From assembly GCA_018266105.1 (NCBI GenBank), contig JAFEBA010000081.1, positions 1-64,000 of the forward strand: 64,000 nucleotides of DNA. Reading direction: 5' to 3'. Origin of the DNA: a bacterium (GTDB lineage Bacteria > Vulcanimicrobiota > Xenobia > Xenobiales > JADMJV01). The notes beneath the pieces were generated by a model. That model did not search any database. It was given only the letters and a program-made list of their open reading frames with translations, and had not been told where the DNA came from. Position numbers and translations under genes: made by a program. Below are positions 14,666 through 23,526 of the stretch, one piece after another; within the stretch, counting starts at the first letter, position 1; the number at the start of each line of letters is the position of its first letter.

Positions 14666-16584
14666 AGGTTTTGCGTCAGCTCTTTCCCTTCTCGCTGGTG
14701 GTCAACCGTCAGCTAAAGGTGCTGACCTGGGGGGATTCCCTTTGTAAGGTAACCCCCGAAGTGTGTCGGCGGGGTACCGACCTGAGCCAGCTGGTGAGAC
14801 TTGAAAGACCGCATTCCACCGAAGTCACCCGGGACTTTCTCTTAAGCTGCCGACGGCAAGGGCAAATCTGGCGGTTGAACACCAGCCAACTGAACCTGCG
14901 CGGACAGGTGGTCGTCCTACCCAAGGAGAGAATTTTTCTGGCCTTTACTCCGGTCCTGAGCTCACTACAGCAACTGGAGCAACTTGGGCTGGACCTGGGC
15001 GACCTGGGAGTACTGGACAACAGCATCGAGTTTCTGATGCAGGCCCAACTGCAGGAAGTCGCCATGGCCGATTCGACCAGGCTGCGCCAGGTCTTGCAAA
15101 GCAAGAACGCCGAACTGACTCGTCAAAGACTGGAGCTCGAGACCGCCCAGGAAATTGCTCAACTGGGCAGTTTTGAAGGGCCCGCCGACGGGCCTTATGT
15201 TTTCAGTCGCAACCTCTACCGGCTGCTGGGCTTGTCAGCTCAATCCCAGATCGATCTGTCGGATTTGCTTGCCCTCTATGCCCCCCTGACTGACCAGTTC
15301 AACCTGGCTTCTTTGCTACAGGGTGGAACCTTTGACGTTCAGCTCGGTGAAGTCTGGCACCGTTGGACGGTCTACCGCGCCAACGACAGAATCTCAGGCA
15401 CGGTTCAAGACATCAGCCTGCAAAAGCACAGCGAGAATCAACTGCTGCAGGCAAAGCTCACGGCCGAGCGGGCCAACCAGGCCAAAAGCGACTTTCTGGC
15501 GATGATGAGTCACGAAATTCGCACCCCGATGAACGGGGTGCTCGGACTCACCGAACTGCTTCTCAACAGCGTGACCGAACCCGAGCTCCGAGACATGCTC
15601 GACCTGATCCGCCAGAGTGGCCAGAGCCTGCTGGTCATTCTGAACGACATCCTGGACTATTCTCGCATTGAATCTGGCCAGATGCCGGTTGAGCTCCGCG
15701 AAGTGCAACTGCAACCCCTGCTCAGCAACCTGATGCAATTGCTCTCTCCCCAGGCCGAACGTCAGGGAGTGGGCCTTGAGCTACGAATGGATCGTGACCT
15801 CCCGGCCTGGGTCAGAACTGACCCCACCCGTCTGCAACAAGTGATTTCCAACCTGGTCGGCAACGCCATCAAATTCACTCATCAAGGTAAGGTCGTTTGC
15901 CGGGTTAGCCACCGAGACTCGCTGCTGCAAATCAGCGTTCAGGACACGGGCATCGGGATCGCGCCGGAACATCTGGCCCGGCTCTTTCAGCCCTTTGTTC
16001 AGGCAGAAGCTTCAACCACCCGCCGCTATGGCGGAACCGGGCTGGGATTAAGCATCTGTCAGCGTCTGTGCCGCATGTTAGGGGGAGACATTGCGGTTGA
16101 GAGCGTTCCCGGACAGGGCTCTTGCTTCCGCTTTTGGGTTGCCGCTCCGCCCGCCCAAGCTCCAGGGCCGAGCCTCTGCAAGCCCGTAGCGGACCTTAAC
16201 TTTGCGGCTGATCTAAGAATTCTGGTGGCCGAAGACAATTTGGTCAACCGACGGGTGCTCATGGGCATGCTGGGGCGACTGGGTCTGAGCGCCACGGTCG
16301 TGGAGAACGGGCGTTTGGGACTCTGTGAATGCCAAAAGCAAGGCTTTGATCTGATGATCCTGGATGTCGAGATGCCGGAGATGGACGGCCTGGAACTCAT
16401 TCGCAGAGTACGCGCTGGCGAGGGCGGGGTTCCAAACCGCGACGCCTACATCGTCTCGCTCACGGCTCAAGCCCGCGAGCGGGACCAGGAAGGCTGCCTG
16501 GAAGCCGGGGCCAACGGATTTCTCTCCAAACCCGTCTCTCTTAGCCAGTTGCAACAGGCTTTGCGACCGCTGGCGCGAGGTTAG
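14662..16584 (+). CDS. H-NOX-associated hybrid histidine kinase (HNOBA-PAS-HisKA-HATPase-REC)
   Basis: 640 residues. The N-terminal 150 residues match the H-NOX-associated HNOBA domain (LFPFSLVVNRQLKVLTWG, LNLRGQVVVLPKERIFLAF). Then come a degenerate PAS (about 160-255), HisKA with SHEIRTPMNGVLGL (His284), an HATPase with N, G1 and G2 boxes, and a C-terminal receiver with DVEMPEMDG (Asp568). It begins at TTG 14662, overlapping the H-NOX stop, which fixes the pairing. It should convert NO occupancy into phosphotransfer. The output partner is not in view, and the gene ends tail-to-tail with ccoG. Confidence 0.9.
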   Translation: MKVLRQLFPFSLVVNRQLKVLTWGDSLCKVTPEVCRRGTDLSQLVRLERPHSTEVTRDFLLSCRRQGQIWRLNTSQLNLRGQVVVLPKERIFLAFTPVLSSLQQLEQLGLDLGDLGVLDNSIEFLMQAQLQEVAMADSTRLRQVLQSKNAELTRQRLELETAQEIAQLGSFEGPADGPYVFSRNLYRLLGLSAQSQIDLSDLLALYAPLTDQFNLASLLQGGTFDVQLGEVWHRWTVYRANDRISGTVQDISLQKHSENQLLQAKLTAERANQAKSDFLAMMSHEIRTPMNGVLGLTELLLNSVTEPELRDMLDLIRQSGQSLLVILNDILDYSRIESGQMPVELREVQLQPLLSNLMQLLSPQAERQGVGLELRMDRDLPAWVRTDPTRLQQVISNLVGNAIKFTHQGKVVCRVSHRDSLLQISVQDTGIGIAPEHLARLFQPFVQAEASTTRRYGGTGLGLSICQRLCRMLGGDIAVESVPGQGSCFRFWVAAPPAQAPGPSLCKPVADLNFAADLRILVAEDNLVNRRVLMGMLGRLGLSATVVENGRLGLCECQKQGFDLMILDVEMPEMDGLELIRRVRAGEGGVPNRDAYIVSLTAQARERDQEGCLEAGANGFLSKPVSLSQLQQALRPLARG

Positions 16585-17927
16585 GGGACGAAAAACGTGG
16601 CCGGTGCGGTCAGGCGGGAGCCGTCCGCAAGGAGCACGCAGAACTGGAACGGGTGGATGCCCCGCTTGAGCCCGGGTTGAGCCACCAGCAATAGCTGCAA
16701 TTCACTCACTTCGCCTGGGGCCAGAGTCAATTCGGTACTTCGACCCATCAGTTCCGCCTCTAAATGCGCCAGCTGGAGTCGAACCTGAATGGGGTCGGCG
16801 ACCTGATTGGCCAGGTGAACCTTGAAGATATTGCTGACCCGCCCATCGGCCGTCAGTGAGGCCAGCTGTCCGCCGGGCTGCACGACCCGTTCGCAGTCGA
16901 AGGCCAGAGCGGGGCGAAAGACGACCAGATAGACGAAGAGAATGCTCAACACGGCCAGGCTGAGCATATAGATCAGCAAACGGGGCCGAGTCAGCCGGGT
17001 GGCCCGACCTTCCAGCTCGTTCAAAGAAGTGAAGCGAATCAGACCTCGGGGCTGCTTGAGCTTGTCCATGATGTCGTCGCAGGCGTCAATGCAGGCCGTA
17101 CATCCGATGCATTCAGACTGAAGTCCGTCGCGAATATCGATCCCCGCCGGGCAAACCTGCACACACATGGTGCAATCCACGCAGGAGCCTCGCTCGGGAG
17201 CCTTGAGCTTAGCCCGGGGTTCTCCGCGCCGAGAATCGTAACCGACGATGATGCTATCGGAGTCGAGCATGGTCCCTTGCAGGCGGGCGTAGGGACAGAT
17301 GTGCTGGCAAAACTGTTCACGAAAATAGCCAAAGTCAAAAAGTGCCAGGCCGGTGAAAGAAAGCACGACCAGCCCGGTCGAGGGGCTGACCTGCCCCGCC
17401 AAAATCTGGCCGGTCAGCTCCCGGACGGGTAGGAAATACCCGCTGAAGGAGACGCCCAGCCAGAAACCCATCAAGCTCCAGACGGCCCACTTGGAAATCT
17501 TGAGTCGAAGTTTCTGGAAGTTCCAGGGCGAGCGATCCAACCTCACGCGGGCGGCCCGGTCGCCTTCGAAGAATCGTTCCACGGCAATAAAAGCCTGGGT
17601 GAAAATCGTCTGCGGACACGCAAACCCACACCAGATTCGGCCAGCCAGGGTGCTTACAGCAGAGATTAAGACCACCGCGATCACCGTGAGCAGCAACAAG
17701 AAATAGTTGTCCTGAGGATGGAGAACCAGCCCAAAGAGAAAAAGCTTGCGACCGGGAAGGTCAGCCAGCACGGCCTGACGTGAATGCCAGTTAAGCCAGG
17801 GAAGGGCGAACAAACCAGCCTGCAGCACCAGGCTGATGGCGTTGCGCAAGCTGCGAAAACGCCCGGGAGAATTGCGCGGATAGACTTTTCGACGGGCGGC
17901 CGTCACCCCATGTCCTGGAATGAACAT
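16581..17927 (-). CDS. ccoG: CcoG-type polyferredoxin membrane protein (copy 1)
   Basis: 448 residues with five to six membrane helices, the [4Fe-4S] motifs CVDCTMCVQVCPAGIDIRDG and CIGCTACIDACDD, and a C-terminal periplasmic FixG-like domain. CcoG (RdxA/FixG) reduces Cu2+ for cbb3 oxidase maturation. Start MFIPGHG at 17927 is 2 nt after the nnrS stop, so the genes form an operon; the longer upstream frame is in the nnrS shadow. No cbb3 oxidase subunits occur in the window. Pairing with NnrS suggests copper or NO handling. A second copy lies at 56244-57593. Confidence 0.88.
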   Translation of the reverse strand: MFIPGHGVTAARRKVYPRNSPGRFRSLRNAISLVLQAGLFALPWLNWHSRQAVLADLPGRKLFLFGLVLHPQDNYFLLLLTVIAVVLISAVSTLAGRIWCGFACPQTIFTQAFIAVERFFEGDRAARVRLDRSPWNFQKLRLKISKWAVWSLMGFWLGVSFSGYFLPVRELTGQILAGQVSPSTGLVVLSFTGLALFDFGYFREQFCQHICPYARLQGTMLDSDSIIVGYDSRRGEPRAKLKAPERGSCVDCTMCVQVCPAGIDIRDGLQSECIGCTACIDACDDIMDKLKQPRGLIRFTSLNELEGRATRLTRPRLLIYMLSLAVLSILFVYLVVFRPALAFDCERVVQPGGQLASLTADGRVSNIFKVHLANQVADPIQVRLQLAHLEAELMGRSTELTLAPGEVSELQLLLVAQPGLKRGIHPFQFCVLLADGSRLTAPATFFVP

Positions 17928-17929
17928 CT

Positions 17930-19126
17930 TTAACCCGGCTTTCCATCCACCCGAGGCCGGGTGAGTACGGGCCAGCAGGCCGCGAAAAAGAGCCCGAAGG
18001 CCAGGCACCAGAGGCCGCCAGCACACCAGAGCGCATGAGCGTAAGCCGCTGGCCAGAAGAAGGGCACGACACTCCGGCATAGCGAGGCCGCAGACATCAG
18101 CACGAAGGCCACTACGGTAAGGCGGGCGGGTTTAAGTTCCCGCCCGGTATGGCCCAGACTCACGCGGGCCATCATTCCCAGGCACATCAAAGCGATGCAA
18201 CCGGCGGTCAGGGCGTGGGTGGCGGCCGACAGACTGCCCCAGCCCGCCCAGGCCAGAGCTCTCAGGCTCAGTCCCACCGGTAAAAAAGCGTAGCTCAAAT
18301 AAAGTACCCAGAGCAAGGGAGCTCCCAGCACCCGCATACTCCCCCAGCCTATCAGGCGCAACAGATGAAATCCAGCGGTGAAAACCAGCAGGGTCATTCT
18401 CAGAAGCGATGGGGTGTCGGGCCAGGCCTCGGCCAGGGCACAGGCGAACAAACCAGTCAGGCACAATCCCTCCAGCAGGGGCCAGCGTCGCGGCTGATGG
18501 CCGGTCAGGGCGCGTTCCGTAAAGAACGGAATCACTCGCCCTCCGATCAGCGCGATCAGACAGAGCAGAGCGTACATCGCCAGGTGTAGAGCCGTGGTCG
18601 AGAAAGAACTGACCCAGAAGACTGCATCAGCCAGCCAGAGCAGGCCCAGCAGCGGAAGAAAGATGAGATTGGGCAGCTGGCCGGCTCGCCACAACGGACC
18701 GGCCAGAGCCAGGCCCAGCGCGGGTAGGAAGAGCAAATCCAGGCCGGCGGCCGCTCCCCCCCACCAGCTTCCCATCCGGCCCGCCAGCCAGAGGACCAGC
18801 AAGGCTCCCAGCCGGCCACCTTTCGGCGTGGGCAGGCCGGTCCAATTGGGCACTGCGGTCAGCAGAAAACCGGCCACAACCGCAGCGCCGAAGCCAAAGA
18901 GCATCTCGTGTGCGTGCCAGCGAACCGGATCCAGTTGCGGGAGCGGAACTCCCCAACCGGCCAGCATTAGCAGCCAGAGGCCCATCAAAATCACGGCTGC
19001 CAGAGAGGCAGCCAGAAAAAACGGGCGGAATCCATAGGCCAACCAGGCGGGACCCTCAGGGGCCAGAGCCGGACGGACGGCCACAACCGGGTCCTGATCC
19101 ACAATTCTCAATTGCAATTGAATCAT
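17930..19126 (-). CDS. nnrS: NnrS-family heme-copper membrane protein (NO tolerance)
   Basis: 398 residues, about twelve hydrophobic helices, with the family hallmarks AYGFRPFFL, WHAHEMLFGFGAAVVAGFLLTAVPNWTG, GGRVIPFFT and HALTAGCIALMCLGMMARVSLGHTGR. NnrS protects cells from nitric oxide and its iron complexes. The FNR-type site at 19231-19242 lies 105-116 nt upstream, with -10-like TAAAAA (19202-19207), giving a leader of about 70 nt. ccoG follows directly. Confidence 0.93.
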   Translation of the reverse strand: MIQLQLRIVDQDPVVAVRPALAPEGPAWLAYGFRPFFLAASLAAVILMGLWLLMLAGWGVPLPQLDPVRWHAHEMLFGFGAAVVAGFLLTAVPNWTGLPTPKGGRLGALLVLWLAGRMGSWWGGAAAGLDLLFLPALGLALAGPLWRAGQLPNLIFLPLLGLLWLADAVFWVSSFSTTALHLAMYALLCLIALIGGRVIPFFTERALTGHQPRRWPLLEGLCLTGLFACALAEAWPDTPSLLRMTLLVFTAGFHLLRLIGWGSMRVLGAPLLWVLYLSYAFLPVGLSLRALAWAGWGSLSAATHALTAGCIALMCLGMMARVSLGHTGRELKPARLTVVAFVLMSAASLCRSVVPFFWPAAYAHALWCAGGLWCLAFGLFFAACWPVLTRPRVDGKPG

Positions 19127-19230
19127 TTCGTCTGATCCGAGTGACCCATCCAGGCTGAAAGCCTCAGTGTCATAGGAAAATCCCTTCGAGTGATTGCTCT
19201 CTTTTTAGTCCTTTCAAAGGGGAATGATTA

Positions 19231-19242
19231 TGATCCAGATCA
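19231..19242. promoter_or_regulatory. FNR-type operator between nnrS and a hybrid kinase
   Basis: TGATCCAGATCA. Minus: -10-like TAAAAA (19202-19207) towards nnrS. Plus: TAGCAT (19284-19289) would fit a -60 class I position towards the kinase, and a TAGACTAAAG stretch lies at about 19326. Confidence 0.6.
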
Positions 19243-19399
19243 AGTGCAAGCCTCCAATCTGCATTGGATTCTTCTCTTTCTTCTAGCATTCTGAATATGT
19301 GGCCATAGCGAGGAACGGCTCAGTGTAGACTAAAGTCGCCAAGTGCCGGGCGGGTCCTGAAGTCAATAGAATCGAAAGATTGCTCCGAGGTGGGGTGAA

Positions 19400-22237
19400 A
19401 TGCCTGAAAAAGGTTCTGAATCGAAAACAAAGCCCGGAAATTCTTTCACGGCCTTAAAACACATCAATCAGGCGCTGACCAGTTGCCGAAACCAGACCGA
19501 ACTCTTTGACCGAGTCTGCGAGGCCCTGGTGGAAAAGGGCAACTTCAAGATGGCCTGGGTGGCCTGGCAAGACTCCGACAGTGGTCAGTTCGCTCCCGTG
19601 GCCCGTTGCGGTGATCGTGGATTCCTGGAAGAAATGACCGTAGAAGCGGGCGACTGGGAACCGGTTGCTCAAGCTTTTCAATCCGGCCAGGTCGGGATTT
19701 ACCAGGATGTTCAACTCGACCCCGGCCCGCACTCCTGGGCGGAACCTCTCAATCGCCATGGATATCGCTCCCTGGTAGCAGTCCCCATCTCGGCCCACGG
19801 CAAGGTGGGCGGAACTCTGGCAGCGGCCTCCGACCAGCCTCACTTCTTTCAAAATCTCGAACTGGAAATGCTGGCTCAGGCCGGAGAAGACATCTCCTTT
19901 GCGCTCGAACACCTCCGCAGGGAGCAAATTCAGATAGAAACCCAACAGCGCCTGAAAAATGAACTAGAATTCTTGGACGCGGTGCTGAACGGTCTCCCAG
20001 GTATTCTCTATCTGGTCGACCAGTCGGGGCGGATCCTGCGTTGGAATTCTCGTCTGGAGGCGACAACCGGCTATACTTCTGATCAAATCAGGGGAATGAG
20101 CCCGGTCCAGTTTTTCCCGGCCGATGAGCATGAGCGCGTCCAGAACTCGATTGCGGAAATTTTTGCCAGCGGCTCAAGCGAGCTCGAAGCCCATTTGAAA
20201 ACTCGGGACAATCAACTCATCCCCTACCGGTTCTCCGGCTACCGTTCCATCATTCAGGGAGAGCCGTGTCTGGTTGGCATCGGACTAGATCGAACAGAAA
20301 GCCTGAGGGCCGAGCGAGAAAAACTGTCCAGTCAGCAACGTTTTCAACTGTTGGCGGAAGTGACCCACGACGCCATCTGGGATTATCAGATCGAAAGCGA
20401 TTTAATCGAATGGAATCGTGGATTCTTTAGTTTGACCGGTTTCGAAGGTTCAGGGCCCGCCAGCTGCTTCAAAGGTTGGGCAAGTCTGCTGCATCCCGAG
20501 GAAAGCCAGGAATTGCTGGCCAGTCTGGGCGAGGCCATGAAGCACGGCGCCACCAGCTGGTCACGCGAGCATCGCTTCGCTCGTAAGGACGGTGGCTATG
20601 CCTGGGTACTGGACCAGGCTTACCTGGTCCGAGATGAAGACGGAAACTTGATCAGATTGATCGGTGGGATGACCGATCTCAGCGCCCAAAAGAAGGCTCT
20701 CGAGCGCATTGCCACGCAGGCCGCCCTGATCGACCAGGCTCGCGACGCCATCATCGTTCACGACCTGGACAACCGCATTATTTCCTGGAGCAAGGGGGCC
20801 GAGGGCGTCTTCGGCTGGTCCGAGGCTGAGGTGGTGGGCCGGCGCCTGGATGAGGTGGTCCAGGACGAACCGGAGGTTTTTGAGACGGCCCGGCTGGCTG
20901 TGCTGGAGCACGGGGTTTGGACGGGGGAGGTTCCAAAGCGCAATCGTCGCGGCGAGCGACTGACCATCGATTCGCGCTGGACCCTGCTGAGGGACGCCCA
21001 GGGCCGACCTCAATCGGTTTTGACTCTGGGGAGTGATATCACCGACCGCAAAAAGATTGAAGCACAATTTCTGCGAGCCCAGCGCCTGGAGAGTATTGGA
21101 ACCCTTGCCGGCGGCGTGGCCCACGACCTGAACAATATATTGACGCCCATCCTGATGTCGGCCTCGCTCCTGAAAATGGAGGAAGAGGATGAGGAAAAAC
21201 TGGAGTCACTCAGCCTGATCGAGTCCTGCGCCGAACGCGGTGCCCAAATGGTCAAACAGGTCCTATCCTTTGCCCGGGGGGTCGAAGGCGAACGTCTACC
21301 TCTGTCCGTCAAAGAGTTAATCCTGGACGCCATTAAGATCATTAAGGACACTTTTCCCAAGAACATCCAGGTCCATCCCGTGCTTCCGCCTAACACCTGG
21401 TTGGTATCGGGAGACGCGACCCAGCTTCAGCAAGTACTGCTGAACCTTTGCGTCAATTCTCGAGACGCCATGCCCGACGGCGGACGCCTGACTTTAGAAG
21501 TGAGCAACATCCAATTGGATGGCCAGTATGCAGCCTTCCACCCCGAAGCCACCCCGGGTCCTTATGTGCGGGTGCAAATCGAGGACAACGGCTCGGGGAT
21601 GGCTCCCGAGGTAGCGGAGAAGATTTTCGACCCCTTTTTTACCACCAAAGAGCTGGGAAAAGGCACGGGCCTGGGGCTATCCACCAGCCTGGCAATCGTC
21701 AAGAGCCATTCGGGAGTACTGCGTTGCTATTCTGAGCCTGGTTCGGGAACGCGCTTCGAAATCTATCTGCCGGCTCTGAGCACCGATTCAGGACAGGAGG
21801 ATTCGTTTCGCGGAGACGAGGTCCGACGGGGGTCCGGGGAACTGATTTTGGTCATCGAAGACGAATCAACCGTGCGCCAGGTGACCCAGCAGACTTTGGA
21901 GGCCTTTGGTTACAGAGTCTTACTGGCCGAAGACGGGGCCGAGGGCATCGCTCTCTATGCCACTCACCGCTCGGAGATCGCACTGGTTCTGACCGACATG
22001 ATGATGCCGATTCTGGATGGGCCGTCGACCATTCGAGCGCTACGCAGGATCGACCCCAAAGTTCCTCTTATTGCCGCCAGCGGCTTGGGCGAGCACGCAG
22101 AAAACCTCCGATCCAACCGCGACGGCGGAGTCGAACACTTTTTACCAAAGCCCTACACCGCTTACGCGCTCCTCACCATGGTTCAGGAGGTCTTGGACAT
22201 CTCCGCTGGCAAAGGCTCGGCCAGCGCCAACACGTGA
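19400..22237 (+). CDS. Hybrid histidine kinase (GAF-PAS-PAS-PAS-HisKA-HATPase-REC)
   Basis: 945 residues, cytoplasmic. GAF (about 15-180) is followed by three PAS domains (about 190-305, 315-435, 440-555). The dimerisation helix GTLAGGVAHDLNNILTPIL holds His575. The ATPase has DNGSGM and KGTGLGLSTSLAIVKSH, and the C-terminal receiver has LTDMMMPILDG with Asp866. The start follows GAGGTGGGGTGAA. It is an orphan in the sense that no response regulator gene is adjacent. The 3' end overlaps the convergent VOC gene by 55 nt. Confidence 0.9.
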   Translation: MPEKGSESKTKPGNSFTALKHINQALTSCRNQTELFDRVCEALVEKGNFKMAWVAWQDSDSGQFAPVARCGDRGFLEEMTVEAGDWEPVAQAFQSGQVGIYQDVQLDPGPHSWAEPLNRHGYRSLVAVPISAHGKVGGTLAAASDQPHFFQNLELEMLAQAGEDISFALEHLRREQIQIETQQRLKNELEFLDAVLNGLPGILYLVDQSGRILRWNSRLEATTGYTSDQIRGMSPVQFFPADEHERVQNSIAEIFASGSSELEAHLKTRDNQLIPYRFSGYRSIIQGEPCLVGIGLDRTESLRAEREKLSSQQRFQLLAEVTHDAIWDYQIESDLIEWNRGFFSLTGFEGSGPASCFKGWASLLHPEESQELLASLGEAMKHGATSWSREHRFARKDGGYAWVLDQAYLVRDEDGNLIRLIGGMTDLSAQKKALERIATQAALIDQARDAIIVHDLDNRIISWSKGAEGVFGWSEAEVVGRRLDEVVQDEPEVFETARLAVLEHGVWTGEVPKRNRRGERLTIDSRWTLLRDAQGRPQSVLTLGSDITDRKKIEAQFLRAQRLESIGTLAGGVAHDLNNILTPILMSASLLKMEEEDEEKLESLSLIESCAERGAQMVKQVLSFARGVEGERLPLSVKELILDAIKIIKDTFPKNIQVHPVLPPNTWLVSGDATQLQQVLLNLCVNSRDAMPDGGRLTLEVSNIQLDGQYAAFHPEATPGPYVRVQIEDNGSGMAPEVAEKIFDPFFTTKELGKGTGLGLSTSLAIVKSHSGVLRCYSEPGSGTRFEIYLPALSTDSGQEDSFRGDEVRRGSGELILVIEDESTVRQVTQQTLEAFGYRVLLAEDGAEGIALYATHRSEIALVLTDMMMPILDGPSTIRALRRIDPKVPLIAASGLGEHAENLRSNRDGGVEHFLPKPYTAYALLTMVQEVLDISAGKGSASANT

Positions 22238-22575
22238 CCGTCCAGGTCCTTGAGATAGGCCACTCGGGCTCCCCAATCTCGAGATTCGGCCGGCTGCAGG
22301 AGGGTGGCGCCCGCCTCCAGAGCGCGGCGCAGTGCCCCGTGCAGGTCGGCCAGTACCAGGTAGAGCTCACAGCGGGCCGCGGCAGGCTGAGTTTCGATCT
22401 GGAGCAAGCGCTGGGCGCCCTCTTCTGGCATCAAACCCAGCACAGCCCCTCCGGTCAACTCGAATTCAGACATGCCTTCTACCTCCAGCCGAGGAGCATG
22501 GCCGAGGACCTTTTGGTAGAATCGCGTGGCGCGTGCCTGGTCGCGAACATAGAGTATTAAATGTGCTGAGATCAT
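22183..22575 (-). CDS. VOC/glyoxalase-fold protein
   Basis: 130 residues. Start MISAHLILYVRDQARATRFYQKVLG is the classic vicinal-oxygen-chelate opening. GALRRALEAGATLLQPAESRDWGARVAYLKDLDGHVLALAEPL is the second beta-alpha-beta-beta-beta unit. Metal-dependent members include glyoxalase I and dioxygenases; the substrate cannot be told. It ends inside the 3' end of the convergent kinase gene. No ribosome site is obvious. Confidence 0.82.
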   Translation of the reverse strand: MISAHLILYVRDQARATRFYQKVLGHAPRLEVEGMSEFELTGGAVLGLMPEEGAQRLLQIETQPAAARCELYLVLADLHGALRRALEAGATLLQPAESRDWGARVAYLKDLDGHVLALAEPLPAEMSKTS

Positions 22576-22761
22576 CAGTAACAGGATGGGAGGACAGCCG
22601 CGAGCTACAACCGCCTATCCCACTCTCCTTCCAGTCTAATTTTCCTGACCATGGTTTCGCGTGCCCTCCGGATCACCTGGATTGTGACCAGGAGCTGTCG
22701 ACAATCTTCGAAGAGCCAGATGGCTCCCTGACGCCAAGAACTAGCTGAATGCCAACAGATC

Positions 22762-23526
22762 CTAACGAGCCGTGCGAAATCCCAGATTAGAGACCGTGTA
22801 GCGAGCCTGCAAACTGGATCGGAAAGCAAAACGCATGGCGGTCGCGTAGTCGGAGGGATCGATACTGTTGACCGCCCCGCCGGCGCAGTAGAGGTCGCGT
22901 TCCAGGCCCGAGTCCCCTCGCGATTCACCGGTCAGCAAGAGGCTGTTGAAGTCCTCGACCCATTCCCAAACCAGTCCGTGCAAGGCGCAGGCACCGTAAG
23001 CATTGGGCCGAGACCCTTCCACGGCCGGTAACCAGGTGGGCGTGGGGCGCCCGTACCATTCAAGAATCTGCTGACGCAGGCGATCGCTGCCCGGCTGAGC
23101 GGCGAACTCCCATTCCTGTTGGGTAGGCAGGCGCTGACCTTGAGCCCGACAGTAGGCCCGAGCCGCAAACCACGAGACACACACCACCGGCGAATGTGCC
23201 AGCTTGGGCGGATAACTGAGGTCCCCCGTCCAGTAATTCAAGTAACCTTCGTCGGCAAAGATCCGCTTGATTCTCGAACGGCGCCACTCTGGATGGTGCT
23301 GAAGAAACTCCAGATACTGCTGATTGGTCACCGGATAGCGCTGCAGCCAAAAACGACTGATGCGGGCCGGGACGATCTGGCGGTTGCGTTTCTGGGCGGG
23401 AGCAAGATTGTAGGGGGCACGATAACTCCCTGCGGGGATACGCACCATTCTCGCCGGCTCAGCCCAGGCAGGCAACAGAAACAGCGCCAAGGTCAAGCCG
23501 CTCAGAATGAGCCGCGCCAGGCTCAA
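22762..23526 (-). CDS. Exported FGE/sulfatase-modifying-factor-like protein (NirV-like)
   Basis: 254 residues. It probably starts at TTG 23526 overlapping the radical SAM stop (TTGA), giving a signal peptide SLARLILSGLTLALFLLPAWA. The mature part has the formylglycine-generating-enzyme fold: MVRIPAG, YPVTNQQYLEFL, RLPTQQEWEFAA, GLVWEWVEDF and a terminal NLGFRTAR. The active-site cysteine pair of true FGE is not evident, so a non-catalytic or different role is likely. Similar proteins (NirV) sit beside nitrite reductase genes. The longer upstream frame overlaps the radical SAM gene and is less plausible. Confidence 0.7.
   Translation of the reverse strand: MSLARLILSGLTLALFLLPAWAEPARMVRIPAGSYRAPYNLAPAQKRNRQIVPARISRFWLQRYPVTNQQYLEFLQHHPEWRRSRIKRIFADEGYLNYWTGDLSYPPKLAHSPVVCVSWFAARAYCRAQGQRLPTQQEWEFAAQPGSDRLRQQILEWYGRPTPTWLPAVEGSRPNAYGACALHGLVWEWVEDFNSLLLTGESRGDSGLERDLYCAGGAVNSIDPSDYATAMRFAFRSSLQARYTVSNLGFRTAR

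Noticed and set aside
22576..22761. Hidden gene in the 186-bp gap between the VOC and NirV-like genes
   Set aside because: Short frames here lack ribosome sites and family features. I see nothing beyond presumed promoter sequence for the VOC gene.
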